From NCBI GenBank assembly GCA_964387775.1, contig CAYLZO010000067.1, positions 1 through 21,601 on the forward strand: DNA of 21,601 nucleotides. The letters are read 5' to 3'. The notes under the pieces are model-generated. The model saw only the letters and a list, made by a program, of their open reading frames with translations, did no database searches and was not told the origin of the DNA. Source of the DNA: CAYLZO01 sp964387775. GTDB lineage: Bacteria; Chloroflexota; Anaerolineae; JAAYZQ01. The translations under genes were made by a program, and so were the position numbers. Positions 1-7,408 of this stretch are shown in pieces. How positions within the stretch are numbered: position 1 is the stretch's first letter; every line of letters starts with the position of its first letter.

Positions 1-11
1 CGCAGAGCGAT

Positions 12-40
12 TTCATCAGATGGCACAGATGTGATATAAT
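12..40 (+). promoter_or_regulatory. Extended -10 promoter for the beta-helix gene
   Basis: TATAAT at 35-40 is preceded by TGA, giving the extended -10 form TGATATAAT. The -35 position 17 bp upstream reads TTCATC, a weak match. It faces the gene starting at 190 and would give a leader of about 140 nt. Prediction from sequence only. Confidence 0.55.
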
Positions 41-189
41 GTAGCAGTGCCCGGCTGACGTGGGTCGCGCTCTGGAGCAGAGTCAAGGGGGGCACCACTG
101 CAGGCCTTGATCGCCATTGAGCCAACCAGAGGCTTTCGCCAAGGGACATCATAGCTTCACGATCAGGGAGGCGAAAGGAGAATGCCAAG

Positions 190-3100
190 ATGAAGAACTT
201 GGGGATCGTAAGTGTGATCGGCCTCACAATCCTGACCCTGGGATTGGTCGTGTTCCTAGGGGCCACTGTGGAAGCTGGGGAACCCCCCTTGAGCCGTGCC
301 CCTACAGACGTTCTGGTGGTAGACAGCGCCGCAGACAGCGGGCCTGGCAGCTTGCGCCAGGCCATGTTGGACGCAGGCGCCGGGGATACCATCTCTTTCG
401 ACACCAGCGTTTTTCCCCCTGCTGCCCCGGTGACCATCTATGTCAGCAGCCAACTGCCCAGTCTAGCAGGGAACATCATCATTGATGCCAGCGACGCAGG
501 TGTCATCGTGGACGGCTCGGCCACCCTGCCGGGCAACGACGGATTCTACATCACCACCGACGGCAATACCATCCGCGGCTTGCAGATCTATTCCTTCGGC
601 GGAGACGGCGTGGTCCTCAAGGACGGCGCGCAGAACAATACCATCGGTGGCGACCGCGGCGTGGGCGCCGGCCCCTGCGGCCAGGGGAACGTCATCAGCG
701 GCAACAACCATGGGGTACGCATCGAGGGCAGCGGCACGACGAACAACACCGTGCTGGGCAACTATATTGGCACGGACGCCAGCGGCCTGGTAGCAATCCC
801 CAGCAACGATCCCTATGGCCGGGGTGTCTTTATCGACGGCGCGCTCAACAACACCATTGGCGGGACAGTGCCCAGTGAAAAGAACGTGATCGCGGGCGGG
901 ATCCACATCTACAACGCTGCGCAAGGGAACGTGATCGTCGGAAACTACATCGGGCTGGCCGCAGATGGCACCTCGGCGCTGGGTGGTGGCTGGAACGGCG
1001 TGGGCATCTCGGACGGGGCGGCCAGCAACCGAATCGGGGGCGCCACGACGGCGGAACGGAACGTCATCAGCGGCAACGACAGCGCCGGCGTCTACCTCTG
1101 GAGCAGCGCCCACGACAACCGGATCGTGGGCAACTATATCGGCACCGACGCCAGTGGCACGGCGGCCGTGCCCAACCAGTTCGACGGCGTCGGGATCACC
1201 GGCAGCTCGGCGCTGAACAGCGTGGGCGGGAGCGCAGCGGGCGAGGGCAACCTGATCAGCGGCAACGGCCAGTACGGCGTGCGCATCCGCGACGCGGGCA
1301 GCACGGACAACACTGTAAGCGGCAACACCATCGGCACGGACGTGAGCGGCACGACCGCCCTGGCCAATGGCTCCGGTGGGGTAAGTATCTCCGATGGCGC
1401 CGAGTACAACACCATCGGCGGGGCAACGAGCGCCGAGCGAAACCTCATCAGCGGCAACGGCGAGGAAGGGCCGCCACCGCCCCGGCCGGGGGTGTGGATC
1501 TGGGGTGCCCACCACAACACGGTCATGGGCAACTACATCGGCACCGACGTCACCGGCAGCGCCAGCCTGCCCAACAAGCCTGGCGTGGCTGTTGCCGGTG
1601 ACCACAACGACGTTGCCTACAACCTGATCAGTGGCAATGCCTGGAGCGGCCTGTGGGTGGGTGACGAATCGTTCCCCGGCGTCGCCGGCAACACCGTGCG
1701 AGGCAACCGCATCGGCACCGATGCCACCGGCCTGGCCGCCCTGGGAAATGCCGGCATGGGGGTCAGCATCTGGCACAGCGCTACACAGACCATCGTCGGC
1801 GGCAGCAATGCCACGCCCGGCGGGGCGTGCAGCGGCGATTGTAACCTCATCAGCGGCAACGAGGTCCGTGGCATCCAGATCGAGGGCAGCGGCACCACGA
1901 GCAATACGGTCACGGGCAACTATATCGGCCCGGATGTCAACGGTACCGCCGCCATTGGCAACGGCACGGCCCCGGGGAGCAACGGTTGGGGGATCCTGAT
2001 CGACGCTGCGGACGGCAATGTTATCGGGGGCTTGACCGCCGGGGAGCGCAACCTGATCTCGGGCAACGGAGACCTGTTCTGCACCGCTCCGGAGAACGAC
2101 CCCCGCGCGGAGGGGGGCGGCATCTTACTGCTCAACGGGGCGGACGGCAACGTGGTGCGGGGCAACTACATCGGCACCGACGTACAAGGGACGACGGCCC
2201 TGCCCAACGGGCTGGCGGGCGTAGAGATCAACAACGCCACGGGCAACCTGATCGGCGGCTCCAGCGAGGGTGCCCGCAACGTCATCTCGGGCAACAGTTG
2301 TGACGGTCCCCCGCCACCCCGGGCGGGTGTCCAGCTCCGGAGTGGGGGCAATGTCGTGCAAGGCAACTACATCGGTCCCGATGCCACGGGCACCGCCGCC
2401 TTCCCCGACAATGGCAACGGCTGGTGGGGATTGTGGGTGATCTCGTGGCACAATACCATCAAGGACAATGTCATCTCGGGCAACACCTACGGCGGCGTCG
2501 GCGTCGACGGCAATCACAATACGATCGTCGGCAACCTGATCGGGACAGATGCTACCGGCCTGGCTGCCCTGGGCAACGGATCGCAGGGGATCCGCTTTGT
2601 GGGCGACGGCAGCGACAACCTGGTGGGTGGGGCCGGCGCAGGTGAGGGCAACGTCATCGCCTACAACGGCGGAACCGGCGTGGAGAACGACACGGCCTGC
2701 ATCCAGAATACCATCAGCCGCAACTCGATCCACAGCAACGGCGGCCTGGGCATCGACAACGTGGAGGGGGGCAACACCGGCCTGCCGGCCCCGGTCATCA
2801 CGGCCTACGACCTGGCCGCCGGCACGGCCAGCGGCACGGCCTGCGCCAACTGCACGGTGGAGGTTTTCTCCGACGAGCACGGCGAGGGCCGCCGGTTCGA
2901 GGGCAGCACCACGGCGGGTACAGGCGGCGGCTGGAGCCTGAGCAAGGGCAGCGCCTTTGCCGGCCCGGAGCTGACGGCCACGGCCACCGACGGGGCAGGC
3001 AACACCAGCGAGTTTGGCCAGGACTGGCCTCCCGACCCGCCGCCGCCGCCCCTCATCGCCGCGCCGCTGTGCGGCGTGACCAACCAACCACAACCAACCT

Positions 3101-3984
3101 TTGCCGGTACGGCCCAGATGGGCAGCTCGGTCAAGGTTGGGGCCGGAGGGCTGGCGCTGGGGGAGACGACGACGGACGATTGGAACCGCTGGCAATTGGC
3201 TGCCGGACAAGCCCTGGCCGATGCCAGCCACGTCGTCACGGCCACGGCCACCACTGCCTGGGGGACGTCGACGGAAGCGGAGCTGGACCTGACCGTCAAT
3301 TCGGCGCTGTGCTACGACCCGGTGGGCGTGACCCTGACGCAAGAGCAGGTGGTCCAGCATCCGCGTGATACAAACGGCTGCGTGGACCCGGCCCACGACC
3401 TTGAGATCAACCTGTGGCCGAGCAAGCCGGTGACGGTCGGTGTGCCCGTTGCCGTCTCGACGGCCACCGTGTATGTCGAGGTCAACTCGGTCCGCTATGA
3501 CCTGTCAGACCCAGACACTGACGGCCTATTCACGGGTGGATTCACCACACCGGCCGCCGGCAGCCTGGTCATTCTGCTCGTCGTGAACTGCGGCGCGGGC
3601 CCCGCAACGATGCAGGTCGGCTCGACCATCGACCCCGACGGCTACGTCTACGACGCAGCGTTGGCAGCCAGTTCCGGCATCACGGAAACGATCGCGGGCG
3701 TGACGGTCACGCTCCACGTTTCGGACACGGTGCGCCACAGGTGGGTGATCTGGAGCGCATCACTGTATGGGCAGGCCAATCCGCAGGTGACGGCGGGGGA
3801 CGGCTACTTTGCCTTCTTTACACCGCCGGGACAGTATCGGCTGGTGGCGGACGGCCGAGCTCAGGGCTACGAGATGTACGAGAGCCCGGCACTGACCGTG
3901 GTCGACGAGCCGATCCGCTACAACGTACCACTGTGGCCACGGAGCGAGCGCATTTACCTGCCGCTGGTGGTGCGCAATCATTGA
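190..3984 (+). CDS. Secreted right-handed parallel beta-helix repeat protein with IYLPLV-type C-terminal tail
   Basis: A 1264-residue exported protein. Residues 1-30 are a signal peptide (MKN, hydrophobic core, then VEAGEPP). Residues 40-75 resemble the N-terminal segment of secreted beta-helix proteins (VDSAADSGPGSLRQAM). From about residue 150 to 840 there are about ten copies of a NosD/pectate-lyase-like unit with the pattern GNxIGTDxxG, GV.I, NTIGG and NVISGN, which build a beta-solenoid. Residues 880-1090 look like two Ig-like/Big modules, followed by further beta-rich segments. The protein ends in RIYLPLVVRNH, a terminal motif common on secreted Chloroflexota proteins. AAAGGAG lies 9 nt before the ATG. 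The role is probably cell-surface, either binding or acting on polysaccharide. No catalytic residues can be assigned, so a lyase activity is not claimed. It stands alone on its transcript. Confidence 0.88.
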   Translation: MKNLGIVSVIGLTILTLGLVVFLGATVEAGEPPLSRAPTDVLVVDSAADSGPGSLRQAMLDAGAGDTISFDTSVFPPAAPVTIYVSSQLPSLAGNIIIDASDAGVIVDGSATLPGNDGFYITTDGNTIRGLQIYSFGGDGVVLKDGAQNNTIGGDRGVGAGPCGQGNVISGNNHGVRIEGSGTTNNTVLGNYIGTDASGLVAIPSNDPYGRGVFIDGALNNTIGGTVPSEKNVIAGGIHIYNAAQGNVIVGNYIGLAADGTSALGGGWNGVGISDGAASNRIGGATTAERNVISGNDSAGVYLWSSAHDNRIVGNYIGTDASGTAAVPNQFDGVGITGSSALNSVGGSAAGEGNLISGNGQYGVRIRDAGSTDNTVSGNTIGTDVSGTTALANGSGGVSISDGAEYNTIGGATSAERNLISGNGEEGPPPPRPGVWIWGAHHNTVMGNYIGTDVTGSASLPNKPGVAVAGDHNDVAYNLISGNAWSGLWVGDESFPGVAGNTVRGNRIGTDATGLAALGNAGMGVSIWHSATQTIVGGSNATPGGACSGDCNLISGNEVRGIQIEGSGTTSNTVTGNYIGPDVNGTAAIGNGTAPGSNGWGILIDAADGNVIGGLTAGERNLISGNGDLFCTAPENDPRAEGGGILLLNGADGNVVRGNYIGTDVQGTTALPNGLAGVEINNATGNLIGGSSEGARNVISGNSCDGPPPPRAGVQLRSGGNVVQGNYIGPDATGTAAFPDNGNGWWGLWVISWHNTIKDNVISGNTYGGVGVDGNHNTIVGNLIGTDATGLAALGNGSQGIRFVGDGSDNLVGGAGAGEGNVIAYNGGTGVENDTACIQNTISRNSIHSNGGLGIDNVEGGNTGLPAPVITAYDLAAGTASGTACANCTVEVFSDEHGEGRRFEGSTTAGTGGGWSLSKGSAFAGPELTATATDGAGNTSEFGQDWPPDPPPPPLIAAPLCGVTNQPQPTFAGTAQMGSSVKVGAGGLALGETTTDDWNRWQLAAGQALADASHVVTATATTAWGTSTEAELDLTVNSALCYDPVGVTLTQEQVVQHPRDTNGCVDPAHDLEINLWPSKPVTVGVPVAVSTATVYVEVNSVRYDLSDPDTDGLFTGGFTTPAAGSLVILLVVNCGAGPATMQVGSTIDPDGYVYDAALAASSGITETIAGVTVTLHVSDTVRHRWVIWSASLYGQANPQVTAGDGYFAFFTPPGQYRLVADGRAQGYEMYESPALTVVDEPIRYNVPLWPRSERIYLPLVVRNH
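646..2700 (+). repeat. Ten-fold coding repeat (beta-helix units)
   Basis: This in-gene tandem array encodes repeats of about 50-75 residues. Each has a GN[YTRL]IG[TPL][DA] turn followed by N[TVL]IGG and N[VL]ISGN turns. At the DNA level the strings ggcaactacatcggcac and gtcatcagcggcaac recur with changes, so the copies are related but not identical. Two units carry the same short insertion GPPPPR[PA]GV, coded near 1468-1494 and 2305-2331, which suggests unit duplication. Confidence 0.8.
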
Positions 3985-3991
3985 TCCCCCG

Positions 3992-4150
3992 GTGGGTGAG
4001 CGCAAGGAGTTGCTCAAGGTGGTGCGTACTGTACCGATAGGCACGAACCTGGCGCTCTTGCACCTGTTCTGGATGATGGTCAGCGGCTACTTGCTGCCGA
4101 GTCGTGGCGCTATCATCCCCGGCTTGCACCAAACCGGGGCATCCACATGA
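3992..4150 (+). pseudogene. Gene fragment, possibly the N-terminus of a transposase
   Basis: An open frame of 52 codons runs from a GTG at 3992, 7 bp after the beta-helix stop. The peptide begins with a basic ERKELLKVVRTVPIGT segment, then a hydrophobic stretch NLALLHLFWMMVSGYLLPS and RGAIIPGLHQTGA, and it stops abruptly. The style resembles the first 50 residues of some Chloroflexota transposases, but I cannot name a family. There is no clear ribosome binding site. The abrupt end, and the MITE and broken frame just downstream, suggest a decayed locus. It could also be a chance frame. Confidence 0.3.
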
Positions 4151-4572
4151 ACCTGAACAAGCTGGGCGTGGTGGGCGTCACCTGCAACGTGGACGGAGAC
4201 ACCAAGCCCTCCTTCCGTCCCTCGCCTTCACTACCGGACACTTTTTCTGCCATGTGCTTCAGAATCACGGATTCACAGAAAAACGCGGATTGGACTCGTT
4301 GAATTGGGACACAAAACTCGTCTGCTTTGAAAAATCCGCGCATTTCTGTCGATCCACGGCTATTCCTCCCGGCAACTATAAAAGTGTCCGGTAGCAAACC
4401 CTCGCCGAACCTGCGGACGGCGGTCAAGGCCTACCAGGGCCGCTTCAAGAATACCGAGAACCGGGGCCTGGACGACGAGGGCTTTGCCCGCAAGTGGCTG
4501 GAGGGCCACCTGGACGACACGGTCGTCATGCGCGACGGCTCGACGCGGACCAGGAACGACTTTGGCCTGTAG
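4147..4572 (+). pseudogene. Small unknown ORF split by a MITE-like insertion
   Basis: The frame starts with ATG at 4147 (MNLNKLGVVGVTCNVDGDT) and runs into the element at 4227, where it stops inside the element (TGA near 4300). The same frame resumes after the element and ends at TAG 4570-4572. Removing the 172-bp element plus one 8-bp duplication (180 bp, exactly 60 codons) restores an uninterrupted 81-residue frame. The restored C-terminal half is rich in charged residues (NLRTAVKAYQGRFKNTENRG, then a KWLEGHLDDTVVMRDGS segment). I do not recognise the family. It may itself be the tail of a longer decayed gene, since the frame is also open upstream of the ATG back to about 4000. Confidence 0.45.
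4227..4398. mobile_element. MITE-like element, 172 bp, with 19-bp TIRs and 8-bp target duplication
   Basis: The left end TTCACTACCGGACACTTTT (4227-4245) and the right end AAAAGTGTCCGGTAGCAAA (4380-4398) are inverted repeats matching at 17 of 19 positions. CCCTCGCC occurs directly outside both ends (4219-4226 and 4399-4406), an 8-bp target site duplication. The interior is AT-richer than its surroundings and has no coding capacity for a transposase. It therefore looks like a non-autonomous element mobilised in trans. The parent IS family is not identified here. Confidence 0.82.
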
Positions 4573-4578
4573 CCGCCG

Positions 4579-4665
4579 GGCCGGGATATACGGTATCTCT
4601 CGATGAGAGATACCGTATGTCTCGATGAGGAATACCATATATCCCGGCCAGACATACTGTATGTC
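4579..4665. repeat. Nested palindromes (REP-like structure)
   Basis: The outer arms 4579-4596 and 4632-4649 (GGCCGGGATATACGGTAT against its complement) pair over 18 bp with one mismatch. Inside them, CGGTATCTCTC (4591-4601) and GAGAGATACCG (4605-4615) form a perfect 11-bp hairpin. TCTCGATGAG is repeated at 4597-4606 and 4620-4629. A separate perfect palindrome, GACATAC-T-GTATGTC, follows at 4651-4665. There is no T-tract, so this is not a simple terminator. It resembles repetitive extragenic palindromes or a small palindromic mobile unit. Confidence 0.7.
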
Positions 4666-4738
4666 CTACTCCCCCAGACCTGACACCGGAACGGCAGCGG
4701 TACTTTGCAGATCCTTGTGCACCCGCATTCAGTCCCAA

Positions 4739-4766
4739 GTAGGGGCGACCGGCCGGTCGCCCCTAC
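4739..4766. repeat. Perfect 28-bp palindrome
   Basis: GTAGGGGCGACCGG is followed at once by its exact reverse complement, with no loop. It lies about 70 bp upstream of the promoter of the sensor kinase gene. The TAGGGGCGACCGG core resembles short dispersed repeats I associate with GC-rich environmental bacteria. It may be a REP or MITE end rather than an operator. Confidence 0.7.
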
Positions 4767-4832
4767 ATTTTCGCCCTTGCCTTGCCGGCAGCATCACACC
4801 GTCCGCCCCGTTTCGCCTCCCCCCGTCATCTG

Positions 4833-4841
4833 TGGTATAAT
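4833..4841 (+). promoter_or_regulatory. Extended -10 promoter for the sensor/receiver-kinase pair
   Basis: TGGTATAAT at 4833-4841 is an extended -10. The -35 region is not recognisable. It lies 53 bp before the ATG at 4895, which has GGGAGGT as its ribosome binding site. The ctaB promoter (plain -10) and the 20085 operon promoter (extended -10) in this window use similar boxes. Confidence 0.55.
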
Positions 4842-4894
4842 CGTCCCCAGCTTGTGACCGATTTCACCTGCTGACCAAGGGAGGTAGCGGGGCG

Positions 4895-5647
4895 ATGAAA
4901 AAACTCCTGGCGCGGCTGGCCGGCCTGCGCCTGCAACAGATCCTCGTCATCGGCTTTGTGCTGACGGCCGCCGCCAGCATCGCCGTCGGCACGCCCATCC
5001 TCTATGGCGTCATCAACAACTACCTGGAAGAGGCCCAGGACGCCCGCGTGGGCCGCGACATGGACCTGGCCGAGGCGTTCTACAACAACAAGCTGCGGGA
5101 CATTGCCGCTACCGCCGGCCGCATCGCGTCGACGCGCAGCGTGCGCCACAACGTCCCGGCCGCCGCCCGGGGCAACACGGAAGCGAGCGCCGTCGTCAGA
5201 GAGGCGATAGACAACGAGATGGCCAGCCTCAGCCCCGGAACCCAGCGCTTCATCGTCGTCACCGACCCCCAGGGCACGTGCATCACGGGTCAGGTTTCGA
5301 CCAACGGCCGGTACAGCCCGGCCGCCGGCGGGGCCGATTGGTCCCAATTGCCCATCGTCGCCGGGGTACTGGCGGGCGATCCGGCCCTGGCGGCGACCGA
5401 AGTCGCCCCCGCCCAGGTGCTGGCCTGGGTGCACCTGGCCGAGCAGGCCCACATCCCTCTCATCGACACGCCCAAGGCCGCCCCCCAGCCCTACGATCCC
5501 CGGGAGGGTACGGCGGGCCTGGCCATCATCTATGGCATCGTCAAGATGCATCGCGGCCAGATCCACGTCGAGAGCGAGGTGGGCGTGGGCACGACGTTCA
5601 CCCTCACCCTGCAAGAGACGCCGCCGGCCCCGGCCGGGGAGGCATAG
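4895..5647 (+). CDS. Sensor histidine kinase remnant lacking the catalytic core
   Basis: 250 residues. Residues 10-40 form a membrane segment (ILVIGFVLTAAASIAVGTPILYG). Residues 41-205 look like the extracellular part of a Cache-type sensor domain (RFIVVTDPQGTCITG). At about residue 206 the sequence jumps from the sensor domain (DPREGTAGLA) straight into the end of a kinase ATPase domain (IIYGIVKMHRGQIHVESEVG, then VGTTFTLTL). The second membrane segment, HAMP, H-box, N-box and G1 box are all absent, so it cannot phosphorylate itself. The junction sits on GGCCTGGCCATCATC (5516-5530), which could derive from both the sensor segment and a GTGLGLAII G2 box. This points to an in-frame deletion by microhomology, or to an assembly collapse. 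Ribosome binding site GGGAGGT. The next gene starts 15 bp downstream. Confidence 0.75.
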   Translation: MKKLLARLAGLRLQQILVIGFVLTAAASIAVGTPILYGVINNYLEEAQDARVGRDMDLAEAFYNNKLRDIAATAGRIASTRSVRHNVPAAARGNTEASAVVREAIDNEMASLSPGTQRFIVVTDPQGTCITGQVSTNGRYSPAAGGADWSQLPIVAGVLAGDPALAATEVAPAQVLAWVHLAEQAHIPLIDTPKAAPQPYDPREGTAGLAIIYGIVKMHRGQIHVESEVGVGTTFTLTLQETPPAPAGEA

Positions 5648-5662
5648 GGCCAAGGAGCAACT

Positions 5663-6817
5663 GTGGTGATGGATCAACCAGAAAACGAGGGGCGCATTCT
5701 CGTCATCGACGACGAGCTCGGCATGCGGGAGGGCTGCCGGCGGGCGCTGGCGCCCCTGGGCTACGCCGTGGACGTCGCCGCCGACGTCGCCTCGGGCCTC
5801 GATTTGTTAGCGCGACAGGCCTACGACCTCTTTTTGCTCGACGTGATGCTGCCCGACGGGAGCGGGCTGGACCTGCTGGCCCCCATCCTGGAGCGAGATC
5901 CGCTGGCCGTGTGCATCGTCATTACCGGCTATGGCAACATTGAGGTCGCCGTGGAGGCCATCCGGCGCGGCGCCTACGATTTCCTCTCCAAGCCCTTTAC
6001 GTCCGACGAGCTGATCGTGGCCGTCAACCAGGGCCTGGAGCGGCGCCGGCTCAAGATCGTCGAAGCGCGGGCGGAGGCATTGGCCCAGGAGAAGGAGGAG
6101 CTGGAGCGGCTCGACCAGGCCAAGAGCCAGTTCATGCTCACCGTGGCCCACGAACTCCGTGCCCCCATCGCCGCCGTCCAGAGTTACGTCAAGCTGATCC
6201 AGGCCGGCTACGTCTCGCAGGAGGAGCTGGCATCGATCCTGGGCCGGGTAGACGAGCGCTTGCGACAATCGCTCGACCTCATCGCCGACCTGCTGGAGTT
6301 GGCCCGGTTGAGACAGGCCGGAGACGCCCTGCGCCGCGAGGCCAGCCCCCAGCCCATGGCCCAGATCCTGGAGAAAGTTGCAGACTTTTTCCGGCCACAA
6401 GCGCGGGAGAAGGGACAGCTTTTTGACATTCAGATTCGAGATTGCCCCACGATCCGGGCCGATGCCGAGCACCTGGAGCAGATTTGGACGAATCTCATCA
6501 GCAACGCCATCAAATACACGCCCCGGGGCGGGCGCATCCTCGTCACCCTGAGTACTAGCGGTGACGAGGCCGTGGGCAGCGTGCAGGATACAGGCATCGG
6601 CATCGCGCCGGAGGGCCGGGAGCACCTCTTCCAGGAGTTCTTTCGCACCGACGAAGCCAAGGCCAGCGGCGAGATCGGCACCGGCCTGGGCCTGTCCATC
6701 GTCAAAGAGATCGTGGACGCGTACCGGGGCGAGATCAAGGTCGCGTCCAGACCAGGGGAGGGCACGTGCTTCACCTTCCGGCTGCCCCTCGCTCCGCCCG
6801 CGGCCGGGAGGGGTTGA
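5663..6817 (+). CDS. Hybrid receiver domain-histidine kinase
   Basis: 384 residues, cytoplasmic, no membrane segments. The receiver domain spans residues 10-125, with acidic pocket D16/D17, phospho-acceptor D60 (LLDVMLPDG), T88 and K110. A coiled-coil linker (about 126-155) leads to a HisKA domain with H163 in AHELRAP. The HATPase domain has an N-box at about 277-286 (NLISNAIKYTP), a G1 box DTGIGI at 309-314, an F-box FFRT and a G2 box GTGLGLS at 339-345. All boxes are intact, so it should be an active kinase. The receiver-first order suggests it takes phosphate from another kinase, perhaps originally the intact version of its upstream neighbour. Three starts are possible (GTG 5663, GTG 5666, ATG 5669). 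AAGGAG at 5652-5657 suits the first two best. A terminator follows. Confidence 0.9.
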   Translation: MVMDQPENEGRILVIDDELGMREGCRRALAPLGYAVDVAADVASGLDLLARQAYDLFLLDVMLPDGSGLDLLAPILERDPLAVCIVITGYGNIEVAVEAIRRGAYDFLSKPFTSDELIVAVNQGLERRRLKIVEARAEALAQEKEELERLDQAKSQFMLTVAHELRAPIAAVQSYVKLIQAGYVSQEELASILGRVDERLRQSLDLIADLLELARLRQAGDALRREASPQPMAQILEKVADFFRPQAREKGQLFDIQIRDCPTIRADAEHLEQIWTNLISNAIKYTPRGGRILVTLSTSGDEAVGSVQDTGIGIAPEGREHLFQEFFRTDEAKASGEIGTGLGLSIVKEIVDAYRGEIKVASRPGEGTCFTFRLPLAPPAAGRG

Positions 6818-6839
6818 CGGGGTCGTTGCGGTCCATCAA

Positions 6840-6871
6840 AAAAGCGCGACACCGCTGGGTGTCGCGCTTTT
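6840..6871. terminator. Bidirectional intrinsic terminator
   Basis: AAAAGCGCGACACC (6840-6853), loop GCTG, then GGTGTCGCGCTTTT (6858-6871): a perfect 14-bp inverted repeat with T-tracts in both directions. It lies between the convergent ends of the kinase gene (+) and the ACT gene (-), so it serves both. Confidence 0.9.
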
Positions 6872-6892
6872 GATTCCGGTCAGAGCGCCGTC

Positions 6893-7366
6893 TCAGGGCA
6901 GATCAAACGTGTCCCGCAACGAGTTCAGCGCCGTTTCCAGCTCTTTCGACTGGATTACGCAAGAGACCGTCGAGATAGAGGTGCTGATGGCCATGATATT
7001 GATCTCTTTGTCGGCCAGGGCGTCAAACATGGCGCCGGCGATGCCCGGTCGCTCCCGAAAGTCCGGGCCAAAGATCGAGACGATGGCTACCTCGGGAGAG
7101 GTCACGACTTTGCCCGCGTCCAGCTCAGGGGCGATCCGCTCGACGACGGCCTGGGCTGCCGGGAGATCGTCCCGATCCACGCAGAGGGACACCTGGTCGC
7201 GATCCGTGTGATCGATGCACTGGACGATGAACTGGACGTTGATCCCCCGCTCGCCCAAGCCACTGAGGATCGCGGCCGCAATCCCCGGCCGGTCGGGCAC
7301 AGCAGTCACGTTCAAGAGCGCCAGGTGTGCGTTCTGCATAATCCCGCCGATCCGGATCTTTTCCAC
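6893..7366 (-). CDS. Two-ACT-domain protein (aspartate-kinase-type regulatory domain)
   Basis: 157 residues from the chosen start. Two ACT domains, about residues 12-75 (ALLNVTAVPDRPGIAAAILS) and 85-155 (VAIVSIFGPDFRERPGIAG), match the tandem ACT arrangement at the C-terminus of aspartate kinases. There is no kinase domain. The family binds amino acids as allosteric effectors. Here it would be a free-standing sensor or regulatory subunit, ligand unknown. The frame is open to a TTG at 7381, but the strong GGAGGAGG lies inside that extension, so GTG at 7366 is the likely start, 5 nt after the GGAGG core. It lies 42 bp downstream of the response regulator gene on the same strand, probably co-transcribed, and ends at the shared terminator. 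Confidence 0.85.
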   Translation of the reverse strand: MEKIRIGGIMQNAHLALLNVTAVPDRPGIAAAILSGLGERGINVQFIVQCIDHTDRDQVSLCVDRDDLPAAQAVVERIAPELDAGKVVTSPEVAIVSIFGPDFRERPGIAGAMFDALADKEINIMAISTSISTVSCVIQSKELETALNSLRDTFDLP

Positions 7367-7408
7367 CTCTACCTCCTCCAACTCTGTATATCCAGTACGC
7401 CAGCCCGA

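Noticed and set aside
463..1776. 437-codon open frame on the - strand inside the beta-helix gene
   Set aside because: It mirrors the codon repeats of the real gene. The composition is A/V/D/H-rich, and it has no motif and no start signal.
4117..4139. CCCCGG...CCGGGG hairpin after the beta-helix gene
   Set aside because: Only 6-bp arms with an 11-nt loop and no T-tract, so not a convincing terminator.
4826..5677. 283-codon - strand frame opposite the sensor kinase remnant
   Set aside because: The + strand frame carries recognisable sensor and kinase sequence with a good ribosome binding site; the - strand frame shows none.
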